This document shows, in pieces, positions 14,796 through 21,849 of a DNA stretch of 34,412 bases. The DNA lies in assembly GCA_002395235.1 (NCBI GenBank), contig DGWK01000029.1, forward strand, positions 34,709 to 69,120, read 5' to 3'. Made by a program: the position numbers and the translations under genes. The notes below the pieces were generated by a model that made no database searches, had not been told where the DNA came from, and was given only the letters and a program-made list of their open reading frames with translations. This DNA comes from Lachnospiraceae bacterium UBA4260. Its GTDB lineage: Bacteria > Bacillota > Clostridia > Lachnospirales > Lachnospiraceae. Each line of letters opens with the position of its first letter. Within the stretch, counting starts at the first letter, position 1.

Positions 14796-15740
14796 TCACT
14801 TGTATGCGAATCTGCCGTCATTCTTCTCCTCAATGGCCTTGATCGCATGATAGGTGTACTCTGTAAAGGGCACACTGATCCCCACGGACTTCGCCTTCTC
14901 CATCAACACGCCCGCGAACATATCGATTTCCGTGTGCCTGCCCGCGTCCAGATCCTGCAGCGTGGAAAATCTCGCCGTCTTGGCGCAGCTGTCCCATGCC
15001 AGAGACGGCTTCAGAACCTCAATTCCCATCGCCGCGCCGACCCGGCGCACCTCATCGAATAATCTCTCGCGCAGGAACGCCACATGTTCCGAGTCAAAAT
15101 AGGCACCAAACGGCAGGTCCAGAACCGCCTGAGGAAGGTTGTAGCAAATATTGGAGGCATATTTGGCCCACTGGTCCTGGATAATGTCCTCCACAAAGAA
15201 AGCTCCGCAAGTCGTCCCCGCCAGAAGATCTTCAATGGCGGCGATGCGATCGCTCTTAACTCTCGTGCCCTTCTCGCCCAGATAGACGCCCCAGCCGAGG
15301 TCGGGATTGAAGGAGACGACGTCCCTGCCGTCGCGAATCCGGCGCTCGGAGCTGACCCGCATCAGCGAGTAGACGATCTGGGACGGATCAATGACTTTGC
15401 CGATCTTCTCCTCGGAGTCAATCCCGTTGAGCAGGGACAGGACGATCGTGCCGGGCGCGGCGATCTGACGGATGTCCTCCAGAGCCGCTTCCAGCGCCGT
15501 ATATTTGACCGCGACAAGCAAAAGGTCCACGCCTCTCGCCTCCTGCGGCGTGCGAATCTGCGGGCGCAGCGCGCGGACCTCTTTCCCATCGTCGACAATT
15601 ATGCCTTCTCTTTCCAGCCGAAGCTTCCGGTCTCCGTCCGCGACAACGCAGAAATCAAGGTCTTTTTTGCCCATCAGGCCATAGACGAAGTAGGCGCCCA
15701 CGGCGCCCGCTCCCAGAACCGCTGCCGACCGGATCTTCAT
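14796..15740 (-). CDS. Ketopantoate reductase family protein (PanE/ApbA)
   Basis: Cytoplasmic NAD(P)H-dependent 2-keto acid reductase, 314 aa. The N-terminal Rossmann motif is AAVLGAGAVGAYFVY. TILSLLNGIDSEE-like sequence (here VLSLLNGIDSEEKIG) follows, and the C-terminal helical domain carries the catalytic-type lysine in DQWAKYASN. The named reaction of the family is 2-dehydropantoate to pantoate in coenzyme A synthesis, but many homologues have other substrates and no panB, panC or panD is near. The start (15740) overlaps the ridA stop as ATGA, so translation is coupled; the 5 extra upstream codons are not needed. It belongs to ridA-panE-aroD. Confidence 0.87.
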   Translation of the reverse strand: MKIRSAAVLGAGAVGAYFVYGLMGKKDLDFCVVADGDRKLRLEREGIIVDDGKEVRALRPQIRTPQEARGVDLLLVAVKYTALEAALEDIRQIAAPGTIVLSLLNGIDSEEKIGKVIDPSQIVYSLMRVSSERRIRDGRDVVSFNPDLGWGVYLGEKGTRVKSDRIAAIEDLLAGTTCGAFFVEDIIQDQWAKYASNICYNLPQAVLDLPFGAYFDSEHVAFLRERLFDEVRRVGAAMGIEVLKPSLAWDSCAKTARFSTLQDLDAGRHTEIDMFAGVLMEKAKSVGISVPFTEYTYHAIKAIEEKNDGRFAYK

Positions 15741-16105
15741 AACTTTGCGATGCACTCGATCTCGCAGAGTGCTCCCTTGGGAAGGTCTTTGACCGCCACG
15801 CAGCTTCTTGCCGGCTTGGACGTAAAGTACTTGGCATAGACAGCGTTGAACGCCGCGAAATCGGCGATCTCGGCCAAAAAGCAGGTCGTCTTGATGACCT
15901 TATCGGCGCCGGATCCGGCCGCCTCGAGAATAGCCATCACGTTCTTGCAGCTCTGCTCTGTCTGGGCGTCAATTCCCTCGGCCATCTCGCCTGTCGCGGG
16001 ATCGATCGGGATCTGACCGGACGTAAATACCATGTCGCCCACAGTATATCCCTGGGAATAAGGGCCGATTGCGCCGGGTGCTTTGTCTGTACTGATTACT
16101 TTCAT
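15737..16105 (-). CDS. ridA: RidA family reactive-imine deaminase
   Basis: A 122-aa protein of the RidA/YjgF/UK114 family, which hydrolyses reactive enamine/imine intermediates such as 2-aminoacrylate from PLP enzymes; normally a trimer in the cytoplasm. Typical sequence: APGAIGPYSQGYTVGDMVFT, SGQIPIDPATGE and PARSCVAVKDLPKGALCEIE, in which the arginine that binds the substrate carboxylate (Arg in KPARSCV) is present. Length is close to the usual 125-130. GGAGG precedes the ATG. It heads the operon with panE (4-base overlap) and aroD, behind a good promoter and a hairpin at the start of the mRNA. Confidence 0.93.
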   Translation of the reverse strand: MKVISTDKAPGAIGPYSQGYTVGDMVFTSGQIPIDPATGEMAEGIDAQTEQSCKNVMAILEAAGSGADKVIKTTCFLAEIADFAAFNAVYAKYFTSKPARSCVAVKDLPKGALCEIECIAKL

Positions 16106-16132
16106 AGTGGAACCTCCGTATTATCAGCGCAT

Positions 16133-16177
16133 GTTCCTCTGCCTGCAGCGCAGCAAGTATGCAGGCTGCTCAGGAAC
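16133..16177 (-). other. Hairpin at the 5' end of the ridA-panE-aroD mRNA
   Basis: On the minus strand GTTCCT...GCCTGCA pairs with TGCAGGC...AGGAAC around an internal loop, with a 12-base apical loop. The -10 box ends directly before it, so the predicted transcript begins at or within the first arm. It could protect the 5' end or act as a regulatory leader. Confidence 0.55.
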
Positions 16178-16178
16178 A

Positions 16179-16207
16179 ACTATATTTTCGATAAAAGTCT
16201 ATCACAA
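16179..16207 (-). promoter_or_regulatory. Promoter of ridA-panE-aroD
   Basis: On the minus strand TTGTGA (16202-16207), a 17-bp spacer and TATAGT (16179-16184). Confidence 0.65.
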
Positions 16208-16291
16208 ACCGATTGATTGTGAAATGGGGTTGCCGTCCCCTGGGTCGGGATAGCCCTTCGCAGTACAAACCACGGTTCCCGCTGCAAGCGG

Positions 16292-16957
16292 CTAAGACAG
16301 CTTCAGCCACCGCGCCGCCTCCGTCAGCGACGGCAGAATCGCCACCGCCTTCTCTCTCATCTCCTGCGTCGGCGGGAGCTGGTCCGGCACCATGACCGGC
16401 TTCATTCCCGCCGCATGGGCGGCCCTGATCCCGTTGTAGGAGTCCTCGATGACGAAGGTCTCGCTGTATTTTGACACAGGGATCCCCAGCGTATCCGCGC
16501 AGCGCAGGAAAACTTCCGGATCCGGCTTGCCCTTCTGCACCATGTCCCCGCTCACAACCGCGTCAAAATACTGCAGCACCTCATGCCCGGCCAGGACCTT
16601 TTCGATCATGTCGCGCGGAGAAGACGAGGCGAGCCCGACAGATATCCCTTTCGCTCTCAGCTGCTGCAGGATCTCCTTTGCCCCCGGCTTAAGAGCGATC
16701 TTACCGCTCTCCACTGCGCCGGCAAAATAGTCCCGGCAGGCGCGGAATGTCCGCTCCAGGTCAAACTGCGGCAGATGCCCGAAGGTCTCCGTCATGATCT
16801 GCCGCTCCATCGCATCGACCACGCCCACGGCGCGCCCTGCGGCAGCGCGCATGTCTCTCTCCGGAAGGTCAAAGAGCCTTGCGGCATGCAGATACCCCGC
16901 CAGATAGGCGGCTTCCGAGTCCACCAGCACGCCGTCCATATCAAAGATCACATACAT
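16292..16957 (-). CDS. HAD-superfamily phosphatase (beta-phosphoglucomutase-like)
   Basis: Cytoplasmic 221-aa HAD hydrolase of the subfamily with an alpha-helical cap. Motif I is FDMDGVLVDSE (Asp nucleophile and Asp+2), motif II is VGLASSSPR, motif III is the lysine in QKGKPDPEVFLR and motif IV is FVIEDSYNGIRAA. These match both beta-phosphoglucomutases and sugar-phosphate phosphatases, so the substrate is uncertain. I chose the ATG at 16957 because AGGAG lies 8 bases upstream; a longer reading from 17035 would start upstream of the promoter-like sequence. It stands between the ridA operon and the glycoside operon, separated from both. Confidence 0.9.
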   Translation of the reverse strand: MYVIFDMDGVLVDSEAAYLAGYLHAARLFDLPERDMRAAAGRAVGVVDAMERQIMTETFGHLPQFDLERTFRACRDYFAGAVESGKIALKPGAKEILQQLRAKGISVGLASSSPRDMIEKVLAGHEVLQYFDAVVSGDMVQKGKPDPEVFLRCADTLGIPVSKYSETFVIEDSYNGIRAAHAAGMKPVMVPDQLPPTQEMREKAVAILPSLTEAARWLKLS

Positions 16958-17005
16958 AATCATTTCTCCTGCTTTGTTAAGCTTTATCTTCTGTGCGCCT
17001 CTTCG

Positions 17006-17034
17006 ATTATACATTACTAAAGCATGCACAAACA
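17006..17034 (-). promoter_or_regulatory. Probable promoter of the HAD gene
   Basis: A perfect TATAAT on the minus strand (17006-17011) with a weak TGTTTG (17029-17034) at 17 bp. It lies between the upstream operon's terminator and the HAD start. Confidence 0.45.
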
Positions 17035-17044
17035 CTATATGCGC

Positions 17045-17102
17045 AAAAAAGCCCTGCCCGGCCGACCGCTCTTCTCTCGAAAAGGATCGCCCGAACAGGG
17101 CT
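17045..17102 (-). terminator. Terminator of the GH2-GH3-GPH operon
   Basis: On the minus strand AGCCCTGTTCGGGCGATC pairs with GGTCGGCCGGGCAGGGCT (a few wobbles, one mismatch), followed by TTTTTT. It lies just after the transporter stop. Confidence 0.9.
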
Positions 17103-17118
17103 GCTGAATAATTACATT

Positions 17119-18660
17119 TTATCTCGACGGATACTTTTCCATCGCCTCCTGGATCGTCAACCCCTGCGCCACCGCTTCGCGGCGCTTGCCGTTGACTTCC
17201 TGAATTTCTTTGACACGCTTTCCGTCCAGCTCATACCCTGTCATAGCCCACAGGGTAAGGGCCCACGCGCACATGGGCACGATGCAGAACAGGATGATGA
17301 CGACCACATTCATGCCGGGCGTGTAGGGAGTTGTCTTTGTCGGCAGTGAATCCAGCCCGATCATGGTGACCGCCACGCCGACGACCGTGGCCGAGAGGCT
17401 CGAGACGAGCTTGTCGACCAATGAGAACAGTGTTCCCATGATGCCGGGGATGAATTTCCCCGAGCGGTAAGTTTCATAGTCCGCACAGTCCGCCACCATG
17501 GGGATCGGCATATCCGCCGTGGCGTAATAGGCGCCGTAGCCGATGCCGAAGCACAGGATGAACGCGATGGTATAGAAGTTCAGCGCTACTTTGCCGTTCT
17601 GCATGATCTGCATGTGCATCGAGGTGTTCGGATTCCACATAAGAAGCAGGATCAGAACGCCGATATAGCAGACAAAAGCGACCGCCACATACCGCATCAG
17701 AGACGCTTTCTGGCCTTTCTTCTGGGATGTGCGCACAGTGAGCGCGAAGAACGGGATCGCGAACACGTAGCCGACTATCATCATGGGCATGTAGAGCCCG
17801 TCATAGTTGCCCATCATGCAGGAATACAGCATGATCAGGACCGTGATATTGGTCGCGATGGAGAGCGCCAGTTTGCAGGCGCCGCCCGCCACCATCAGCT
17901 TCTGCAGGGGCTTGTTGGCCATGATGATGTCGATATACTCGGACACCTTGACCTTCTCCTGCTTGCCCCCGCCCAGGCCGAAGTACTTGGGCTGGTCCTT
18001 TTCCCAGATGCCGATGATCGCGAGGATGGTAAGCAGCACAGAGATGCAGATTCCTATAGGTGTGATCGCTGCAAACCAGCTCCTGTTGTAATCGCCGAAG
18101 ATGCTGTCCCTCGCGAGGATCGGTCCTATGAACTGCATGACGCCCATGCCGGCCAGCGAACCGATGGTGTTGAAGATCGTAAACAGAGGTCTCTGCTGCG
18201 GATCATTTGTGAGAACGGCCTGCGCCGCTCGCGTGACGGAAGTCTGGAACGTATAGCCGATGACCCAGACCGCGTACAGGAGAATGAAGAGCCCGTAGCG
18301 CAGCCCCATCATATTCTCCGGCACAAATGGTGTCAAAATATAGAGGCAGATCACAGAGACCGCCATAATAACGGATCCGATGACCATAAAGGGACGGAAC
18401 TTGCCGAACCTTCCGTTGGTCTTGTCCATCAGCGCGCCGATGATCGGATCGGTGATCGCGTCGAATATGCGCATTCCGGTGACCATGAAGGAAGCGAACA
18501 CTGTCGCGATCCCCAGTACCGTATTGCCGAACGTCGCGATATAAGTAAGTATCAGTACGTAGTAAACATTTGTTGCGCCGTTATTCATAGGGAACAGCGC
18601 AAGCTGATAAGGCTTGGCCCGGTTCAGAGTTGTCCCGGACGCCTGCTGATTATCATTCAT
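17119..18660 (-). CDS. GPH-family sugar/glycoside:cation symporter
   Basis: Integral membrane transporter of the glycoside-pentoside-hexuronide:cation symporter family (MelB/UidB relatives), 513 aa with about 12 hydrophobic segments. Family signatures seen are FDAITDPIIGALMDKTNGRF, GKFRPFMVIG and YGAYYATADMPIPMVADCAD. The start at 18660 (MNDNQQASG) is preceded by GGGGG; a longer ORF from 18753 would run through intergenic hairpins and is rejected. It is the last gene after GH2 and GH3, so it probably imports the substrates or products of those glycosidases. The family name covers hexuronides, but specificity cannot be read from sequence. Confidence 0.92.
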   Translation of the reverse strand: MNDNQQASGTTLNRAKPYQLALFPMNNGATNVYYVLILTYIATFGNTVLGIATVFASFMVTGMRIFDAITDPIIGALMDKTNGRFGKFRPFMVIGSVIMAVSVICLYILTPFVPENMMGLRYGLFILLYAVWVIGYTFQTSVTRAAQAVLTNDPQQRPLFTIFNTIGSLAGMGVMQFIGPILARDSIFGDYNRSWFAAITPIGICISVLLTILAIIGIWEKDQPKYFGLGGGKQEKVKVSEYIDIIMANKPLQKLMVAGGACKLALSIATNITVLIMLYSCMMGNYDGLYMPMMIVGYVFAIPFFALTVRTSQKKGQKASLMRYVAVAFVCYIGVLILLLMWNPNTSMHMQIMQNGKVALNFYTIAFILCFGIGYGAYYATADMPIPMVADCADYETYRSGKFIPGIMGTLFSLVDKLVSSLSATVVGVAVTMIGLDSLPTKTTPYTPGMNVVVIILFCIVPMCAWALTLWAMTGYELDGKRVKEIQEVNGKRREAVAQGLTIQEAMEKYPSR

Positions 18661-18682
18661 GATATCCCCCTTTTGTATAAGG

Positions 18683-18748
18683 CTCGAACAGCAGGGCATT
18701 ACTCCCGCTGTTCGAGGCCCCGCGCAGCCGGCGATGCCGGCCGCGCGG
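18683..18748 (-). other. Two intergenic hairpins between GH3 and the transporter
   Basis: Hairpin 1 (18683-18716) has perfect 10-bp arms CTCGAACAGC/GCTGTTCGAG. Hairpin 2 (18720-18748) has arms CCGCGC(A)GCCGGC/GCCGGC(C)GCGCGG. Neither is followed by a T-run in the coding direction. They may set relative mRNA stability of the two cistrons or act as partial attenuators. Confidence 0.65.
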
Positions 18749-18771
18749 ATCATCTGCGCTTATAAATTATG

Positions 18772-21700
18772 TTATGCCTTCTGCTCTTTTGCCAGCTTCT
18801 TGTTCTTGAAGAGCATGTAGCCGCTTCCAAGTGTAAGAAGTGCCGTAACTGCGATCAGAGCGTAGATCGCAAGCTGCCACCAAGGGGTGTTGGGAACGAT
18901 GCGTGTCTGCGCCGTCCAGCCGTTCATGGCGTTGGAGTTGACGACTGTGTAAAGGATGTTGTGCATCGCTTCTCTCATCTCTGTGACCATGTAAGGATCC
19001 TGTGCATAGCCGCCTGCCGCTGCTGTGTGGATCATAGGCATCGGGCTGTCCCAGATATCGGATCCGCCCATCAGACCATCTGCCACATCCATGTACTGGC
19101 TGAGACCGGAGAAGTCCGTGATGGACATGCCGCGCATGCCGCACTCGCCGCGCAGATATGCTGTCTGCAGGTTGTAATTCTCGCCGCACCACTGTGCGCC
19201 CCAACGGTTGAAACCACTCATGACGCACCATGCGCCGCCGTCGATGATCGCGCGATCCGCCACTTCCAGATAGAACTCACGAGCGGTCTGCTCGTTCAGC
19301 CATGTGTTGACGCCTCGTCTGGAGGTCTCGGAATCGTTCAGCGCTACGTGCTTGAGGTATACATAGACGCCCTTGGACTGAATGCCCTTGGTCTCCGCTG
19401 CGCAGATCGCGCCTGCTACGAAGGGATCTTCTGCATAATACTCGAAGTTACGTCCGGAATAAGGTGTTCTGTGCATGTTGATGCCGGGGCCATAGAGTCC
19501 GGAATATCCCATATCCAGGCAGTCGTTGCCGATGCAGCGGCCGACATCTTCCATCAGCTCCAGGTTCATGGTTGCTGCCATGACGTCTTCGGAGGTGTAG
19601 CACATCGCGGACTTGCCGCCTACCAAGGAAGCTGTCAGACCCTGCGGGCCGTTCTCGTCCTTGGTTGCCGCCTTGGAGACGCTCTCGCAGGCTGCTGTGT
19701 TGTGGAATCCAAGTGTGATGGTGTTTACCATCTCCTGGAAGGTCAGCTGGTCGAGCAGGCTCTCCCAGCGCTCGTCGTTGTAATCCGCACCGATCAGCTC
19801 AGAAATGGTCATGTTGCCGCCGGATGCCAGTGTGGGCATGGGAGTATCCGCATGCTCTTCAGCTTTGTACTGTGTGAAAGCAAGTGCCGCTGCCAGATTG
19901 TCGTTCATGGTGAGCTGTGCGCGTCCTGTGGGGAATGTGCCCTCCCAGTTGCTGCGGCTCAGGAATGTGACGTTTCCGGGTGTCAGGCTGCTCTTGTTGG
20001 GATCGGACTCATCGAAGAGGTTTGTGATCTCAGCGCCTGTCGCCTCGCTCTTTGCATAGGTAGTCGTGTCAAGTGCAGCGTTGTTCCACTGATATACAAG
20101 TGCCTGATTTCCCTCAGCATCCATGCCATTCTCAGTGGTGAATCCCTTCGCTGCCAAAATATTGTTGACCGCCTCATGAGATCCCATAGCAACGGTGAAG
20201 TAGTAATCGCCTGCGTCAAGAATATATGTCTTTGCGCCGTTGGCGTCATAAGTTCTCAGCTCTCTCTTAGGAACATTGACAGTGACTGTCTCGGAAGCGC
20301 CGGGCTCGAGGATCTGTGTTTTGCCAAATCCGCAGAGCTCAACGGAGGCCTTTTCGATGCCGTTCTGCTTGTCATAGTCGGTGTAAGGGGACTGGAAGTA
20401 GACCTGCACGGTCTTCTTGCCTGCCACACTGCCGGTATTGGTAACATTGACAGTGACATCGAAGCTGTCCGCATTCTCTTTCACTGCAAATCCGCTCATG
20501 TCAAAGGTTGTGTAGGAGAGGCCATATCCGAAGGGATATGCAACTGTCGTGTTGTAGTCGAAGTCGCCTGCGCCCGCTGTGCCCATCACAACGTCTTCAT
20601 ATCTGGTCTCGGGATAACGGTATCTCAGATAGATGCCTTCCTGATAGACGCTGTACATACCCTGTACGTCAGCACCTTCGAGGTTAAGGCCATAGCTCTC
20701 TACGCCTGCGTAAGGAACTGTGTAGAAGTTCACGACTGCGGGGTTCTTCATGTTGTCATACCAATAAGTGTCAACGAGAGAACCGGAGGGGTTGGCTGTA
20801 CCGGAGAGGAGGCGTCCTACGCCGATCGCACCGGTCTGTCCCACGTCGCCGATCCACATGCAGGAGTCGATGCCGTAGTCCACGCCGCAGATCTCGGGAT
20901 TCAGGAAATCCAGCTCGATCGCGTTGGATGTATTCAGAAGGACTACAATCTTCTTGAAGGTGCCGTTGTCCTTGAGCGCCTTGAGGCCTGCCAGCAGGTC
21001 TTTCTCTTCCTGGGAAAGGGCAAGGTAGTCGCCGTCGCCCTCGGAGCCCATGCCGTAGTGCACGTCTGCTGTCTTCGGCTCTGCCGCCTTCTCTTCTCCT
21101 TCGCCGCCCTTGTTGTCACCGACCGCGCTCTTTGCCTCGGTTGTCGTCACGAGGGAAACGCTGTCATCGCCGTCCGGAAGGTCCGCGCCTTCGCCGCCGG
21201 ATCTTGAGAACACTACGATCGCGGCGTCGCCGTACTCGGCAAATGTAGAGCTGTTGGCGCTCTCCACCTCAGACCAGGGAGCTTCGTTGACTGCATACTG
21301 TGTGTTTGCCACCAGCGCGTCGGAGATGGAAGCAGGGGTCTTGCGGCCGTACTTCTCGGAAGTGGATGTGTACCAGTCCCAGAGGCCCTGGTTGATCTCA
21401 ATGCCTTCCTGGGTCAGGGCGTCCTTCAGGCTGGGTGCCTGGCTGGTGTCTACGGAGCCGGAGCCGGTTCCGCCGTACATCAGCTCAACGCTTCCCCTTG
21501 CGAAAAGGGAAACCTTGGATCCGCCGGCCAGCGGAAGAGCCTGATTGTCGTTCTTGAGCAGTGCCGCGCCTTCGGATTCCACCTGTGCGCAGAGCTCACG
21601 CTCGTATTCCCAGCGGGCGTCTTCGTTTTCGAAGTCGCTCTCGAAATATTTGACGCTTTCGTCAAATCCCTGAATCTTGGAAAAAGATGTTCCCAGCGCT

Positions 21701-21819
21701 ACGTTGATCGTAGTCGCGTACTGATTGGCAAAATGATTGCCTACGATCGATCCGATGCAAAGAACGGCGCAAAGGATCGTCAGAACTCTCCAGAGGCCTA
21801 CTCTAGGCTTTTTATTCAT
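18772..21819 (-). CDS. Membrane-anchored GH3 glycosidase with permuted domain order
   Basis: A 1015-aa glycoside hydrolase family 3 enzyme (beta-glucosidase type) with reversed order. The GH3 C-terminal sandwich domain comes first (about 75-415), then a fibronectin-III-like domain (about 470-560), then the catalytic barrel domain (about 680-935). Candidate acid/base Glu210 lies in SRSGGEGADLP, and the candidate nucleophile is Asp902 in MSITDFSG. Hydrophobic segments lie at both ends: residues 10-30, and about 981-1004 followed by a Lys-rich tail. This predicts an extracytoplasmic enzyme tethered at both termini. About 35 residues rich in Gly, Glu and Lys (223-260) form a low-complexity insert. 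It lies 30 bases after GH2, with AAAGGAGGG before the ATG. The substrate is probably a beta-glycoside; the exact sugar is unknown. Confidence 0.92.
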   Translation of the reverse strand: MNKKPRVGLWRVLTILCAVLCIGSIVGNHFANQYATTINVALGTSFSKIQGFDESVKYFESDFENEDARWEYERELCAQVESEGAALLKNDNQALPLAGGSKVSLFARGSVELMYGGTGSGSVDTSQAPSLKDALTQEGIEINQGLWDWYTSTSEKYGRKTPASISDALVANTQYAVNEAPWSEVESANSSTFAEYGDAAIVVFSRSGGEGADLPDGDDSVSLVTTTEAKSAVGDNKGGEGEEKAAEPKTADVHYGMGSEGDGDYLALSQEEKDLLAGLKALKDNGTFKKIVVLLNTSNAIELDFLNPEICGVDYGIDSCMWIGDVGQTGAIGVGRLLSGTANPSGSLVDTYWYDNMKNPAVVNFYTVPYAGVESYGLNLEGADVQGMYSVYQEGIYLRYRYPETRYEDVVMGTAGAGDFDYNTTVAYPFGYGLSYTTFDMSGFAVKENADSFDVTVNVTNTGSVAGKKTVQVYFQSPYTDYDKQNGIEKASVELCGFGKTQILEPGASETVTVNVPKRELRTYDANGAKTYILDAGDYYFTVAMGSHEAVNNILAAKGFTTENGMDAEGNQALVYQWNNAALDTTTYAKSEATGAEITNLFDESDPNKSSLTPGNVTFLSRSNWEGTFPTGRAQLTMNDNLAAALAFTQYKAEEHADTPMPTLASGGNMTISELIGADYNDERWESLLDQLTFQEMVNTITLGFHNTAACESVSKAATKDENGPQGLTASLVGGKSAMCYTSEDVMAATMNLELMEDVGRCIGNDCLDMGYSGLYGPGINMHRTPYSGRNFEYYAEDPFVAGAICAAETKGIQSKGVYVYLKHVALNDSETSRRGVNTWLNEQTAREFYLEVADRAIIDGGAWCVMSGFNRWGAQWCGENYNLQTAYLRGECGMRGMSITDFSGLSQYMDVADGLMGGSDIWDSPMPMIHTAAAGGYAQDPYMVTEMREAMHNILYTVVNSNAMNGWTAQTRIVPNTPWWQLAIYALIAVTALLTLGSGYMLFKNKKLAKEQKA

Positions 21820-21849
21820 ATTTTTATCCTCCCTTTACTATATCTGTTG

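Noticed and set aside
14689..14799. Longer AroD N-terminus starting at 14799
   Set aside because: These codons translate repeat R2 copy B and a GTG with a ribosome-binding site at 14688 gives the normal family length.
16215..16275. A further R1-like copy (GGGGACGGCAACCCC on the minus strand) between the HAD gene and ridA
   Set aside because: Only the short GGGGACG core is shared and the TGTGTCA/TGACACA arms are absent, so I could not support it.
18769..21207. An 812-codon open frame on the plus strand opposite the GH3 gene, with other long antisense frames at 17614-18765, 22540-23919, 25826-27046 and 30601-31752
   Set aside because: Each lies opposite a gene with clear catalytic motifs, has no family resemblance and arises from biased third-position composition.
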